In this document: positions 1 to 6,800 of the stretch, piece after piece
Position numbering within the stretch: the stretch's first letter is position 1
Layout of the letters: every line of letters starts with the position of its first letter
Assembly (NCBI GenBank): GCA_964592725.1
Contig: CAZQFQ010000036.1
Location: 1 to 13,670, forward strand
From: PALSA-1336 sp964592725
GTDB taxonomy: Bacteria; Patescibacteriota; Doudnabacteria; UBA920
Direction: 5' to 3'
Length of the DNA: 13,670 nucleotides
Program-made: the position numbers and the translations under genes
Notes under the pieces: model-generated
Databases searched by the model: none
What the model was told of the DNA's origin: nothing
Seen by the model: only the letters and a program-made list of their open reading frames with translations

Positions 1-1371
1 TTTGGCTAAATCTTCCAAACTGTTTAATGCCGTCTCGCTCGCGTGTTCCCGCTCCTGTTCCTGTTTTATCGGCTTTACCCCGTTAGAGAAAGTCGGCGAC
101 AAAATCGACGGCGAAAGAAAGTGATCTTGAAATTGGTGGCCGTCTAAAGCGTCTGTCGGTTCTCTAACGGGGTTTACGGCCAAAGGAGCGCTCCCCAAAG
201 ATTCTTTAATCGCCTTTAAGGTTTGAGCTTTGCCGGTTTCAGACATTGCCGGAAAACTTATACCGGCGCTGAATTTTTGATCTTCCGGGGCTTTGTAAGC
301 CGGTTTTTTCGGCACATTCCGCGCGTCCTCCGGCTGTTGGGTATTTTCCAGGGAAACCGGCTTAAAGTTTTGAAAAATATTTCCGACAACCAGATTATCC
401 GCAAAAATTGTTTTTCTTTTTATCGGCTCCACGGACGGTTTCTCGGAATTAGAAAAGTCCGCCGGCAAAACCGCGGCTTGCCCGACGAAGCCTTGGCGAA
501 GTTGGAAGCCTCCCTCCCCTCCTGACCCATTCGGTAAAAACTCAGGGTCACCCTGAGTCTGTCGAAGTGGTGAGGGGAGGGCCGGCTTGCCCGCCGAAGC
601 ATCAGCGAAGGAGGGGGAGAGGTTGTTTTTCACCGTATTTAAAACCGGCGAAACCTTGGGTAAAACTTCGGGCGCGGGAGAAATATTTTTTGGCTTTGGT
701 ACCGGCGGCGGCGGAGCTTTTGGTGCTGGTCGGTCCGCAACGCTCTTGGAAACAACCGATGAATTTTCCTTAATCGGGAAAAAAGGTTTGGGCGCCGCAA
801 CCTGAATTTCATCTATTTCCTTATTTCCTAATTTCTTATTTCTAATTTCCTTATCCGCTCCCTCCGGCAGATCCAACTCGCTTTCCCCGGCCGGCAGTTC
901 CTTTTCCCGAAAAATTGATTTTAACTTGTCGGCAAAACCCGAGGGCTTTTTTTGAATAATCGGCTGCCAGCTCTGGTTTGGAATTTGGAATTTGGAATTT
1001 GGAATTTTCTCAAGATTTTCAAATTTTGGCAGATTGATTATATGGCTCATCTTGGGCATTTGATTCATTCCCCTCCTTTCTAAGGAGGGGCTGGCTTGCC
1101 CTGCACCGGAGTCAGACGACTGGTGCGGGGGGGAGGTTATTGCGTTTGCCGCTGATTGTTTGCCACCAATTTCTTTATTTCTATTTCCTATTTCATAATT
1201 TCTCTTTTCTATTTCCTTATTTCTATTTCCACCCAAAATTCCCTCCAGCTCCCCAAGCTGTCTATCACTCATCACATCCAAAAGCGCCAGCCATTCGCCC
1301 TTTTCTGCAACCGACAAAATCGTCGATGACTTTACCAACCATTTAATTTTTTCAAGTTCCGAAATATTCAT
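1..1371 (-). CDS. Disordered, repeat-laden hypothetical protein (C-terminus beyond left edge)
   Basis: An uninterrupted frame runs from an ATG at 1371 to base 1, giving at least 457 residues; the stop lies outside the window. I do not recognise the family. The first ~45 residues look like a compact helical module (SELEKIKWLVKSSTILSV, then EWLALLDVMSDRQLGELEGIL). The rest is low-complexity, rich in Pro, Lys, Ser and Glu, and probably disordered. Several stretches are translated repeats: a simple repeat gives NRNKEI-type units near 830-860 and 1170-1220, a 7-bp GAATTTG tandem lies near 981-1008, and palindromic elements give SPSLERRGM (near 1070-1095) and FADASAGKPALPSP (near 575-615). No Shine-Dalgarno sequence precedes the start. 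It lies 60 bp downstream of the NYN gene on the same strand and may be co-transcribed. It could be a tether or scaffold of the secretion cluster, but that is a guess. Confidence 0.75.
   Translation of the reverse strand, partial: MNISELEKIKWLVKSSTILSVAEKGEWLALLDVMSDRQLGELEGILGGNRNKEIEKRNYEIGNRNKEIGGKQSAANAITSPPHQSSDSGAGQASPSLERRGMNQMPKMSHIINLPKFENLEKIPNSKFQIPNQSWQPIIQKKPSGFADKLKSIFREKELPAGESELDLPEGADKEIRNKKLGNKEIDEIQVAAPKPFFPIKENSSVVSKSVADRPAPKAPPPPVPKPKNISPAPEVLPKVSPVLNTVKNNLSPSFADASAGKPALPSPLRQTQGDPEFLPNGSGGEGGFQLRQGFVGQAAVLPADFSNSEKPSVEPIKRKTIFADNLVVGNIFQNFKPVSLENTQQPEDARNVPKKPAYKAPEDQKFSAGISFPAMSETGKAQTLKAIKESLGSAPLAVNPVREPTDALDGHQFQDHFLSPSILSPTFSNGVKPIKQEQEREHASETALNSLEDLAK
475..506. repeat. 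Palindromic-element core, copy A (in frame)
   Basis: GGCTTGCCCGACGAAGCCTT followed by GGCGAAGTTGGA. The same core recurs at 583-614, 2281-2310 and 11821-11850 with a few substitutions. This copy lies inside the left-edge reading frame and does not interrupt it. Confidence 0.65.
530..625. repeat. Composite palindromic element, copy B (in frame)
   Basis: Contains a perfect palindrome, CTCAGGGTCACCCTGAG (541-557), then CTGTCGAAG, a GAGGGGAGGG block and the GGCTTGCCCGCCGAAGC core (583-614). It is flanked by C-rich and G-rich tracts that can pair. It is translated in frame as part of the left-edge protein (FADASAGKPAL plus SPLRQTQGDPE). It resembles mobile intergenic repeats rather than selected coding sequence. 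Confidence 0.65.
978..1010. repeat. 7-bp GAATTTG tandem repeat
   Basis: Three full GAATTTG units plus partial units at each end, in the disordered part of the left-edge protein, where they encode an NSKFQIPN-like stretch. Confidence 0.7.
1069..1142. repeat. Palindromic element with CCCCTCCTT/AAGGAGGGG stem (in frame)
   Basis: CCCCTCCTT (1070-1078) pairs with AAGGAGGGG (1082-1090) around a TCT loop. A GGCTTGCC piece and GAGGTTATT at the far side complete the unit. The hairpin is nearly identical to the one at 2905-2925. Both encode the peptide SLERRGM, in two otherwise unrelated proteins. Confidence 0.7.
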
Positions 1372-1396
1372 CTTATTTACAGGAAAATTTTACCAA

Positions 1397-1424
1397 TTGA
1401 CAAATCTTTTAAGTATGATAAAAT
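1397..1424 (+). promoter_or_regulatory. Plus-strand promoter P1 (antisense to operon)
   Basis: A perfect -35 TTGACA (1397-1402), a 16-bp spacer and -10 TAAAAT (1419-1424) with an extended TG motif at 1416-1417. It lies between the NYN gene and the left-edge gene, and fires towards the 3' end of the NYN gene on the opposite strand. A start near 1431 is predicted. Confidence 0.55.
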
Positions 1425-1430
1425 ATTATT

Positions 1431-1490
1431 ATCACCATGAAGAAGACCCTAGTGGGGTTCCGTCCCCATCGGGGGCTTTTTCTTTTATAG
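1431..1490 (+). ncRNA. Short P1 transcript with a possible 17-codon ORF and mutually exclusive hairpins
   Basis: The predicted RNA runs from about 1431 to the terminator at 1486. It contains an ATG at 1437 only a few bases from the predicted start, opening a 17-codon frame (MKKTLVGFRPHRGLFLL) that stops at 1488-1490. Three G/C blocks, GGGG (1454-1457), CCCC (1464-1467) and GGGGG (1471-1475), allow two competing hairpins, as in an attenuator. No plus-strand gene follows, so this would be a free small RNA, an mRNA for a tiny peptide, or an antisense RNA to the NYN 3' end. Confidence 0.35.
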
Positions 1491-1983
1491 ATGAATCTGA
1501 CAATTTACCCTTTTGGCTATCTAAATAAACTATTGGGATGTTTAATTTCCGCAAAAGAAACGAACACTTATTATTTGGAGACACAACTGCCAATAATGCC
1601 TCCCTGTCCCTGAAAAAGGCAACCAAACTTGCGTAATCGCCGTCACTTGAAACCAAAACTACATTTTGCGTTTTTTTCTCATAATAATCAACAATTGCTT
1701 TCAATACCAAATCTGCGTCGCAATTCCCTTTGGCTTTACCGTCAGTATCATAAGTTGTTTCTTTAAAGACCAAGGTAAATCCTGCTTCCTGCAAAAAAGT
1801 GTACAAATTTTTGTATTTCGGTATTAATCCTAAAAATAGATAGGCCTTCTCAATAGAATATTTATCTTTAAGCCAAATTCGGAACTTTTTATAATCCAAA
1901 CGCCACAAAAGCCCTTCTGCGCCTTTATGCAGATTCGCTCCATCTATATAAGCATAATTGTTTTGCTTTGTTTTTTCTTTCAT
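1432..1983 (-). CDS. NYN-domain (LabA/DUF88-type) PIN-like ribonuclease
   Basis: A 183-residue NYN-domain protein, a PIN-like fold that usually cleaves RNA with a metal bound by acidic residues. The hallmark first motif YIDGANL places D14 and N17. Further acidic positions follow: CDADLVLKAI (D89, D91) and VLVSSDGDYASL (D114, D116), which matches the order of catalytic acids in the family. The protein is nearly all domain; the last ~20 residues (KEKAPDGDGTPLGSSSW) are low-complexity and overlap the P1 hairpin on the other strand. The start is ATG at 1983 with no Shine-Dalgarno sequence; an A/T-rich segment and a TAGCAT box lie just upstream, so a very short leader is possible. It follows the 572-aa gene by 98 bp. 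The RNA substrate is unknown; the cluster of antisense RNAs next door is a suggestive but unproven target. Confidence 0.9.
   Translation of the reverse strand: MKEKTKQNNYAYIDGANLHKGAEGLLWRLDYKKFRIWLKDKYSIEKAYLFLGLIPKYKNLYTFLQEAGFTLVFKETTYDTDGKAKGNCDADLVLKAIVDYYEKKTQNVVLVSSDGDYASLVAFFRDREALLAVVSPNNKCSFLLRKLNIPIVYLDSQKGKLSDSSIKEKAPDGDGTPLGSSSW
1462..1486 (+). terminator. Rho-independent terminator of P1 RNA
   Basis: A six-pair stem, GTCCCC (1462-1467) with GGGGGC (1471-1476) including one G-T pair, an ATC loop, then TTTTTCTTTT. The stem overlaps the last codons of the NYN gene on the other strand. Confidence 0.55.
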
Positions 1984-1991
1984 GCTATGCT
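1963..1991 (+). promoter_or_regulatory. Plus-strand promoter P2 candidate
   Basis: TTGCTT (1963-1968), a 17-bp spacer and TATGCT (1986-1991) with an extended TG at 1983-1984. It overlaps the start codon of the NYN gene and points away from it. A start near 1998 would give only a ~40-nt RNA before the next terminator. Confidence 0.35.
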
Positions 1992-2009
1992 AAATTTAAT
2001 TTAACAGGA

Positions 2010-2038
2010 CCGCTCCCGCAAGGGAGCGGGTTTTCTTT
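2010..2038 (+). terminator. Strong Rho-independent terminator
   Basis: A perfect 8-bp stem, CCGCTCCC (2010-2017) with GGGAGCGG (2022-2029), a GCAA tetraloop, then GTTTTCTTT. The T-run is on the plus strand only, so it ends rightward transcription even though the flanking protein genes run leftward. Confidence 0.65.
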
Positions 2039-2081
2039 ATTCATGACGTTCTAACAATATTCGGCTCATAATCCATGCTCC

Positions 2082-3800
2082 CTAACTCTTAATTCTCTTC
2101 TGCAACTCTTCCAGCTTTTTGTCAATTTCCGCCTGCTTTGACCGCCCATTCTGTGGCACCACCGGTTTTTTTTGCAATAAAGGATTAAGGATAAAAGATG
2201 AAGGATTATTTCCAGTATTTTGCCCCCTCTCCCTCCCTTTGTCCGCCATAGCCTCTGGCGTCGGCGGATGGGAGAGGGCCGGCTTGCCCACCGAAGCTTC
2301 AGCGAAGGAGGGGGCGAGGGTTTTGACTGCGGGATTTTCCGGTCTATCCGACCTCCGACCTCCGACCTCCGATACTCCATCCCCCATCTTAAGCCCCGCA
2401 TCCTGCTGCCTATTCCCTGTTCCCTCTTGCCTGTTATTCAAAATATCCTGAATATTAACTCTATTTTGTATATTTTGCGCGGAAGTATGATATAATTCAT
2501 TTGAGTGGGCCTGAGCTGGTGCTGAGTGAGTTCTCGACAGACTCGTCTCGCGGGTTCGATTCCCGTCAGGTCCACCACTAAAAGCATCATTTGACAAATT
2601 TTGAGAATTTGCTATACTTATCTTATCTGTCGAGGACTCACTATCCAGCACTGGATTGAGACCCGAAACCGCCCTTAATTGGGCGGTTTTGCTTGCCCCA
2701 TACCCGGCTGATTTATCAGCTGTGGTATCGGGGTTATTGCCGCTTGCTCCGCTAATATTTCCCTGATATAATTTTTCTTGGAGGGTGGTGGATGTGCGGG
2801 GTTTCGCACCCGCGAGACTACCCCCGGCCCCTGTTTTATTTCCAAGTGTCAACGAATCAATCGCTTCACCCGAAGCGGTTTTTTCGTTAATGGTTATTCC
2901 CATTCCCCTCCTTTCCAAGGAGGGGCCAGGGGAGGTTATTGATTGATTTACAATTTGTTCCCCACTTTTAACTTGTAACTTTTCACTTTCAACTAATTTT
3001 TCCCCCGCCCCCAAAACTTCACGCGGTAGTTCAAATTTTTGACTTGCTACATAAGGATAACCAGTCTTAGAAACACTATAATCTTCATTGCTATATTCCA
3101 GCCCGGGCAACAAATTGTATAAATCAAAATCTTTAAAAGCTTCTTTTTCGTCCGTTATGGCCGGAGCGGAATCATAATCATAAATTCTGGCTTTTAAAGA
3201 ATCAAAAAGTTTAATTACCTCCAACAATTTACTTCTATCCGCCTCTGCTAATTTATTTGCATTTTTGCTTTTATTTATATATTCAATTTCCTCAAAATTT
3301 GTCCTCAAACCAGTTTGGGCAGGGAAAGAAAGGTAATCTTTTATCCAATTAGAAATTGTAGGTTTTAAATTTTGCCCCTCAATCAATAAATCATCTTTTC
3401 CTAACATACCCGCATTCTTTTCAATAGCCTTTTCAAGTGCCCTCATAAAAGCAACTTGGTCTTCTTCTCTCTCTATAAATGTTAACTTCATACCCATCTT
3501 TTCTATAAAATCATAGTTTTCAATTTTTAAAGCTTCCAATAAAGAACTTTCGATTAATTCCAAGCATTGTTTATCGGAAAGGCCTGAAAATAGCACAAAC
3601 TTAAGCTGGACTATCAAACTTTGGTAATTTTGGTAAAGCCTAGGATTTTTTGCCTTTAGATTAATTTTTCCTTCATGCAATGAAGCATCTAAATTTACAA
3701 AAAGCTCGTTAGCTTCCTTAATTGCATCAAATCTAACAATATCCGCAATTTGGTCTTGCAGATGTTTAAAAACCGCTGGATTTTGTAAATCTATTTCCAT
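2082..3800 (-). CDS. Hypothetical protein: helical N-terminal half, disordered repeat-filled C-terminal half
   Basis: A 572-residue protein of no family I recognise. Residues 1-250 are strongly helical with regular hydrophobic spacing and look like a folded domain (for example KFVLFSGLSDKQCLELIESS). From about residue 255 to 550 the sequence is Ser, Asn, Gly and Gln rich and seems disordered; a short charged helix closes it (EIDKKLEELQKRIKS). The disordered half is translated from palindromic elements (SLERRGM near 2905-2925; FAEASVGKPALSHPP near 2225-2310), a CCTCCGAC tandem, and an antisense tRNA-like sequence (about residues 408-431, GPDGNRTRETSLSRTHSAP). The ATG at 3800 lies 3 nt past the TAG of the VirB6-like gene, so the two are translationally linked. 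No Shine-Dalgarno sequence is visible. The tight pairing suggests a partner of the membrane protein; its function is unknown. Confidence 0.8.
   Translation of the reverse strand: MEIDLQNPAVFKHLQDQIADIVRFDAIKEANELFVNLDASLHEGKINLKAKNPRLYQNYQSLIVQLKFVLFSGLSDKQCLELIESSLLEALKIENYDFIEKMGMKLTFIEREEDQVAFMRALEKAIEKNAGMLGKDDLLIEGQNLKPTISNWIKDYLSFPAQTGLRTNFEEIEYINKSKNANKLAEADRSKLLEVIKLFDSLKARIYDYDSAPAITDEKEAFKDFDLYNLLPGLEYSNEDYSVSKTGYPYVASQKFELPREVLGAGEKLVESEKLQVKSGEQIVNQSITSPGPSLERRGMGITINEKTASGEAIDSLTLGNKTGAGGSLAGAKPRTSTTLQEKLYQGNISGASGNNPDTTADKSAGYGASKTAQLRAVSGLNPVLDSESSTDKISIANSQNLSNDAFSGGPDGNRTRETSLSRTHSAPAQAHSNELYHTSAQNIQNRVNIQDILNNRQEGTGNRQQDAGLKMGDGVSEVGGRRSDRPENPAVKTLAPSFAEASVGKPALSHPPTPEAMADKGRERGQNTGNNPSSFILNPLLQKKPVVPQNGRSKQAEIDKKLEELQKRIKS
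2225..2310. repeat. Composite palindromic element, copy C (in frame)
   Basis: CCCTCTCCC (2225-2233) pairs with GGGAGAGGG (2270-2278), with an inner TCCGCC (2242-2247) and GGCGGA (2263-2268). The shared core GGCTTGCCCACCGAAGC follows at 2281. It is read in frame by the 572-aa gene. Confidence 0.7.
2347..2372. repeat. 8-bp CCTCCGAC tandem repeat
   Basis: Three consecutive, near-perfect copies of an 8-bp unit within the disordered half of the 572-aa protein. Confidence 0.65.
2467..2496 (+). promoter_or_regulatory. Plus-strand promoter P3 for the tRNA-like RNA
   Basis: A consensus extended -10, TGATATAAT (2488-2496), with a weak -35 TTGTAT (2467-2472) 18 bp upstream. The tRNA-like 5' end at 2507 sits 11 bases past the -10 box, where a transcript would be expected to begin. 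Confidence 0.5.
2507..2577 (+). tRNA. tRNA-like sequence, possibly degenerate, with encoded CCA
   Basis: The acceptor stem GGGCCTG (2507-2513) pairs with CAGGTCC (2567-2573, one G-T pair), followed by A and CCA (2575-2577). The T arm is canonical: GCGGG (2550-2554), loop TTCGATT, CCCGT (2562-2566). An anticodon arm is possible: GAGTT (2528-2532), loop CTCGACA, GACTC (2540-2544), which would present CGA. Odd points: 68 nt before CCA, positions 8-9 are AG instead of the usual TA, only a ~3-bp D stem, and C instead of a purine at position 37. CGA would read a Ser codon, but the long variable arm of tRNA-Ser is missing. It is therefore a tRNA relic, a tRNA mimic or a decayed gene rather than a confident functional tRNA. 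It lies antisense within the 572-aa reading frame. Confidence 0.5.
2591..2618 (+). promoter_or_regulatory. Plus-strand promoter P4
   Basis: A perfect TTGACA (2591-2596), a 16-bp spacer and TATACT (2613-2618), with the extended TGC just before the -10. It starts 14 bp after the tRNA-like CCA. Confidence 0.6.
2625..2690 (+). ncRNA. Small RNA B, complementary to the 5' half of the tRNA-like RNA
   Basis: Expected to start near 2625 and end at the hairpin at 2666-2690. Bases 2626-2652 pair with 2518-2541 of the tRNA-like RNA: 24 pairs with one 3-nt bulge (2643-2645) and two G-T pairs. The paired region covers its D arm and anticodon loop. It could act in trans as an antisense RNA, or fold back in cis if transcription from P3 reads through. 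Confidence 0.4.
2666..2690 (+). terminator. Hairpin terminator of small RNA B
   Basis: AAACCGCCC (2666-2674) pairs perfectly with GGGCGGTTT (2681-2689) around TTAATT. The T-run is short (TTTT, then GC), so termination may be partial; the stem could also work on the other strand. Confidence 0.5.
2744..2772 (+). promoter_or_regulatory. Plus-strand promoter P5
   Basis: TTGCTC (2744-2749), a 17-bp spacer and TATAAT (2767-2772) with extended TGA, the same TGATATAAT box as P3. Confidence 0.5.
2779..2884 (+). ncRNA. Small RNA C, complementary to the 3' half of the tRNA-like RNA
   Basis: Predicted from P5 to the terminator at 2862-2884, about 105 nt. The reverse complement of 2786-2819 matches 2545-2579 of the tRNA-like sequence at roughly 79%, including an exact 11-base block, GTCTCGCGGGT, and TCCACCAC at the end. 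On the minus strand this region therefore resembles a degenerate tRNA 3' half, and the plus-strand RNA could pair with the T arm and CCA end of the tRNA-like RNA. Confidence 0.4.
2862..2884 (+). terminator. Rho-independent terminator of small RNA C
   Basis: CGCTTC (2862-2867) pairs with GAAGCG (2872-2877) around ACCC, followed by G and six Ts. The T-run is on the plus strand. Confidence 0.65.
2901..2940. repeat. Palindromic element with CCCCTCCTT/AAGGAGGGG stem (in frame)
   Basis: CCCCTCCTT (2905-2913), TCC loop, AAGGAGGGG (2917-2925), then a GAGGTTATT tail. It is the sister of the element at 1069-1142 and is read as SLERRGM by the 572-aa gene. Confidence 0.7.
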
Positions 3801-3803
3801 AAA

Positions 3804-6800
3804 CTATGAGGCCTTGCTGGCCATTGTTTTTTCAATTTCTTTAATTAGTAACCTTACCTGATCCTCATTTACCCCATTAGCCGCCGCACCTTTAAGCAGG
3901 TCCTCTCTCCATTTTGGATCTTTCACCGCGGCTTCCAAAGTGTAAGTATTAAACTGCGCTATATGTCTCATGGTGGCAGGATTAGCATATCTTAAAATAT
4001 GAGCAATTCCCACGTTATTAAGTCTGCTTTTCCTCTGGCCACCTTCTTCATATTCATCAACTACTGAAAATCTCGTTGTCGTACCGGCGGCCGCTCTTGG
4101 GTCTGATTTTCTCATTTGAATTGTTACATTGTCATCATGATCTTTCTGGGTTTTTTGCCATCCTATATGGTTAGTTTTTGGGTCAATCGTTGTTGGCCTG
4201 GCAAAATTATATTGTTTGGTGCCTTCGGCAATATACCCTATTTCTGTGGCAATTTGCATCAGTTCATGGTGGTCAATACCAATTTTATCGGCAAAATCAT
4301 GCTCCATAAAATCTTTAAAGCCTTGGTAACTAGAAGCCTTACCGGCATCTTCCAAAGCTTCGTTCAAATTTACATCCTTAGTGAGTTTCTTTAAAATAGC
4401 TGTGGCCTTATGTTGGTCTTTCTGATTTATAGCGTCCGACAATAAGGCATTCAGCTCCCCTTCATCTTCAATGTCAGCAATCTTTTTAGCTTCTTCAGAT
4501 TCCAAATGTAATCTGGCCTCGCGTGCGTAATACGCTTCGGGGGATTTATGTTGAGCCGATAAATTTCTAAACTCTTGGAGTGATTTTTTAACCCTTTCCT
4601 TTTCTTCGCCTGAAAAGGAAGTAACATTCGCGGCAGACCTTTTTGCATCGTCAGAGGCAATTCCATCAGTAATCTTCTGAATTTGAGCTCTCAACCTTCC
4701 ACTTTGTTCTTTATTGTCCGTATTTTCAGCGGTTAACGTTGCCAATTGGGCATCGGCCTTAGCCTTATCTTTGGCTAAATCCGCTCTTGCCCTGTCGTTT
4801 GCAGCAATCTCGGCATCTACTGCCGACGTATCCTTACCGGCAGTTTTCAAATTTGCCTTTTCTGTACCCAAATCAGCCCTGGCTGCAGTCAATTTGGAAA
4901 TTTCATCACTTGCTCTTTGGGAATCTGCTTTTGCTTTTGTTATTGCCGCCTCGTTAGCCGCTATATTCGCGTCCAATGTTGATTTATTGGCTTCTAAATC
5001 CCTTTTCCGGTTTAACTGCTCTGCCCTTTCATTATCACTCATTAACACTCCTTTTTTAGCTAAATCTTCATACTGATTTTTTAAATCCTTTAATCTACCC
5101 TTGGTAGCGATATTTCTTCCCATTCTTTTAACAGCAGCCATGTTAGCATAATTTTTAAACATATCTTGTGGACTGCCTAAATTTAAGCCGAGGGTCTTTT
5201 TGCCGGCTCTAATATCTTTTCTTTTAGCCTTCTGCTCTTCGCTGTATTTTTTCCAAGCCGAAGCCCATTCCCTTGGATCCATAGTCACACCGGTAACATT
5301 TTGCACTCCCTCAAAACCGCGCCCAGCCAAAGCTTTTGCACCCTTAAATGGAAGAGTAATCCCCTGCCTAGCCAGTTTTGTTATCCCTTCCGCACCATAT
5401 ATGCCGGCCATTTCGGCTACTTTTAAGGAGGCAATTAAAAAGACGATCAGTAAAATATTACTGCCTAAATTTACAACTAAAGCAGAAAAACCAGCTGTGG
5501 TAAAAACACCAGAGTTATTAGCCGTTATTTGCAATTGCGTATTGACAGTTGCGTTGCTGACCATAATTCCGGCCATGTTCAAAAAGAAAGCCATTATAGG
5601 AGTAAAGAATGCATATTTTAGAAAGTTCTTCCACCACTCGTCCCGATAATGCGCCGTACTCGGCAAAACCCCCACGGCATACGCGACCGGGGATATCATT
5701 AACAAAATCCATAAAGCTACAATCCGGATTACTAAAAATGCAGCAATCGCACAAAATACGCAAAATGAACCCAAACTCATAGCCAGCCAAAATATAGAAG
5801 CAATGAATCCTCCAAAACTGCTGTTCACAGATGAGGCATTAGCATTCTGCTGACTTGTAATAAAATTCGTTATGTAGCTGTTATTTGTTGTCATCAATTG
5901 CTTACCCAATAAATTAACGGAGGCAATGCTAGCTGGCAAAAACTGCGCCTGAGCTGTATCGGCCACAGCCAAAATAGCCTGGCCAATAACCAAGCTAAAA
6001 TTAATTAGCAGCGCCGCGATAATCAATTGCACCAATAAATGTCTAGCCTTGTAACTTTCTACCCTAAACAACGTGGCCATTGCAATAATAATCAAGGCCA
6101 CAATAAAAAATATATCACACAAATTCCTGATGGTTTCCCAGCCCGGATAAATAACCGCAACAAATGTATCCTGATAAGGGTGTATACCGAGTACTGCAAC
6201 TATAATTGGCGAGATTAACCAAGCAAAGAGACCAAAAATAATCCACTGAATTAAAGAAATAACAAAAGCAACGACTTCGTTTAACAAATGAGTTAACCCA
6301 TCACCAATTAAACCAAATGCCGAAGTCGCGGTAGGCGTGATTGTTTGGGCTCCTTGATTGATCTCATTACCTGTGATTGTGACTGTTGCCGATGGATTTG
6401 CGGTAGCTAAAACACTATTGTTACTCCCAATGGCGTTGCCTGAAACTGTATACGTTTGAGGCGAAGATGGGAAAGAACAGGAAAAACTAACAGTAGCGGA
6501 AGTCACGCCATTGCTACCTTTGCTGGTAGCACTAATCGCTAATGGTGACGATGGGGAACCAGTTCCACCTCCGCAATTATATGTCAAATTAGACGGAATA
6601 TTACCGGTTCCACCATCCGAATATACCAAATTAAATAAGTCTACAACTGTATAAGAACTGGCAGACCCTTGGGTTCCCTGACTGGTTTGTGATATTTGAA
6701 GACTTGGGCTTCCATTATTGGTTGCCGCAGAAACTGCAAGATTCGTGGTACCAACCTCATAAATTAACCCACTAGTTACAGAGCCGCCATATGAAGATAC

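Noticed and set aside
2066..2401. Minus-strand 111-codon frame overlapping the end of the 572-aa gene
   Set aside because: It lies in another frame over repeat elements, with Arg/Trp-rich composition and no start signal; a shadow of the repeat-rich region.
2507..2577. A confident functional tRNA-Ser(CGA)
   Set aside because: The long variable arm of tRNA-Ser is missing, positions 8-9 and 37 are unusual and the D stem is short; kept only as tRNA-like.
2784..2830. A complete minus-strand tRNA
   Set aside because: Only the T-arm/CCA part is recognisable; no 5' acceptor strand pairs with it within tRNA distance.
4714..5076. Plus-strand 120-codon frame, Ala/Ser/Leu-rich
   Set aside because: It is the complement of the Ala/Lys coiled coil of the 1160-aa protein, so it is a composition artefact.
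5200..5649. Plus-strand 149-codon frame with hydrophobic stretches
   Set aside because: Antisense to the TM region of the VirB6-like gene; hydrophobicity follows from the complement. No promoter or homology visible.
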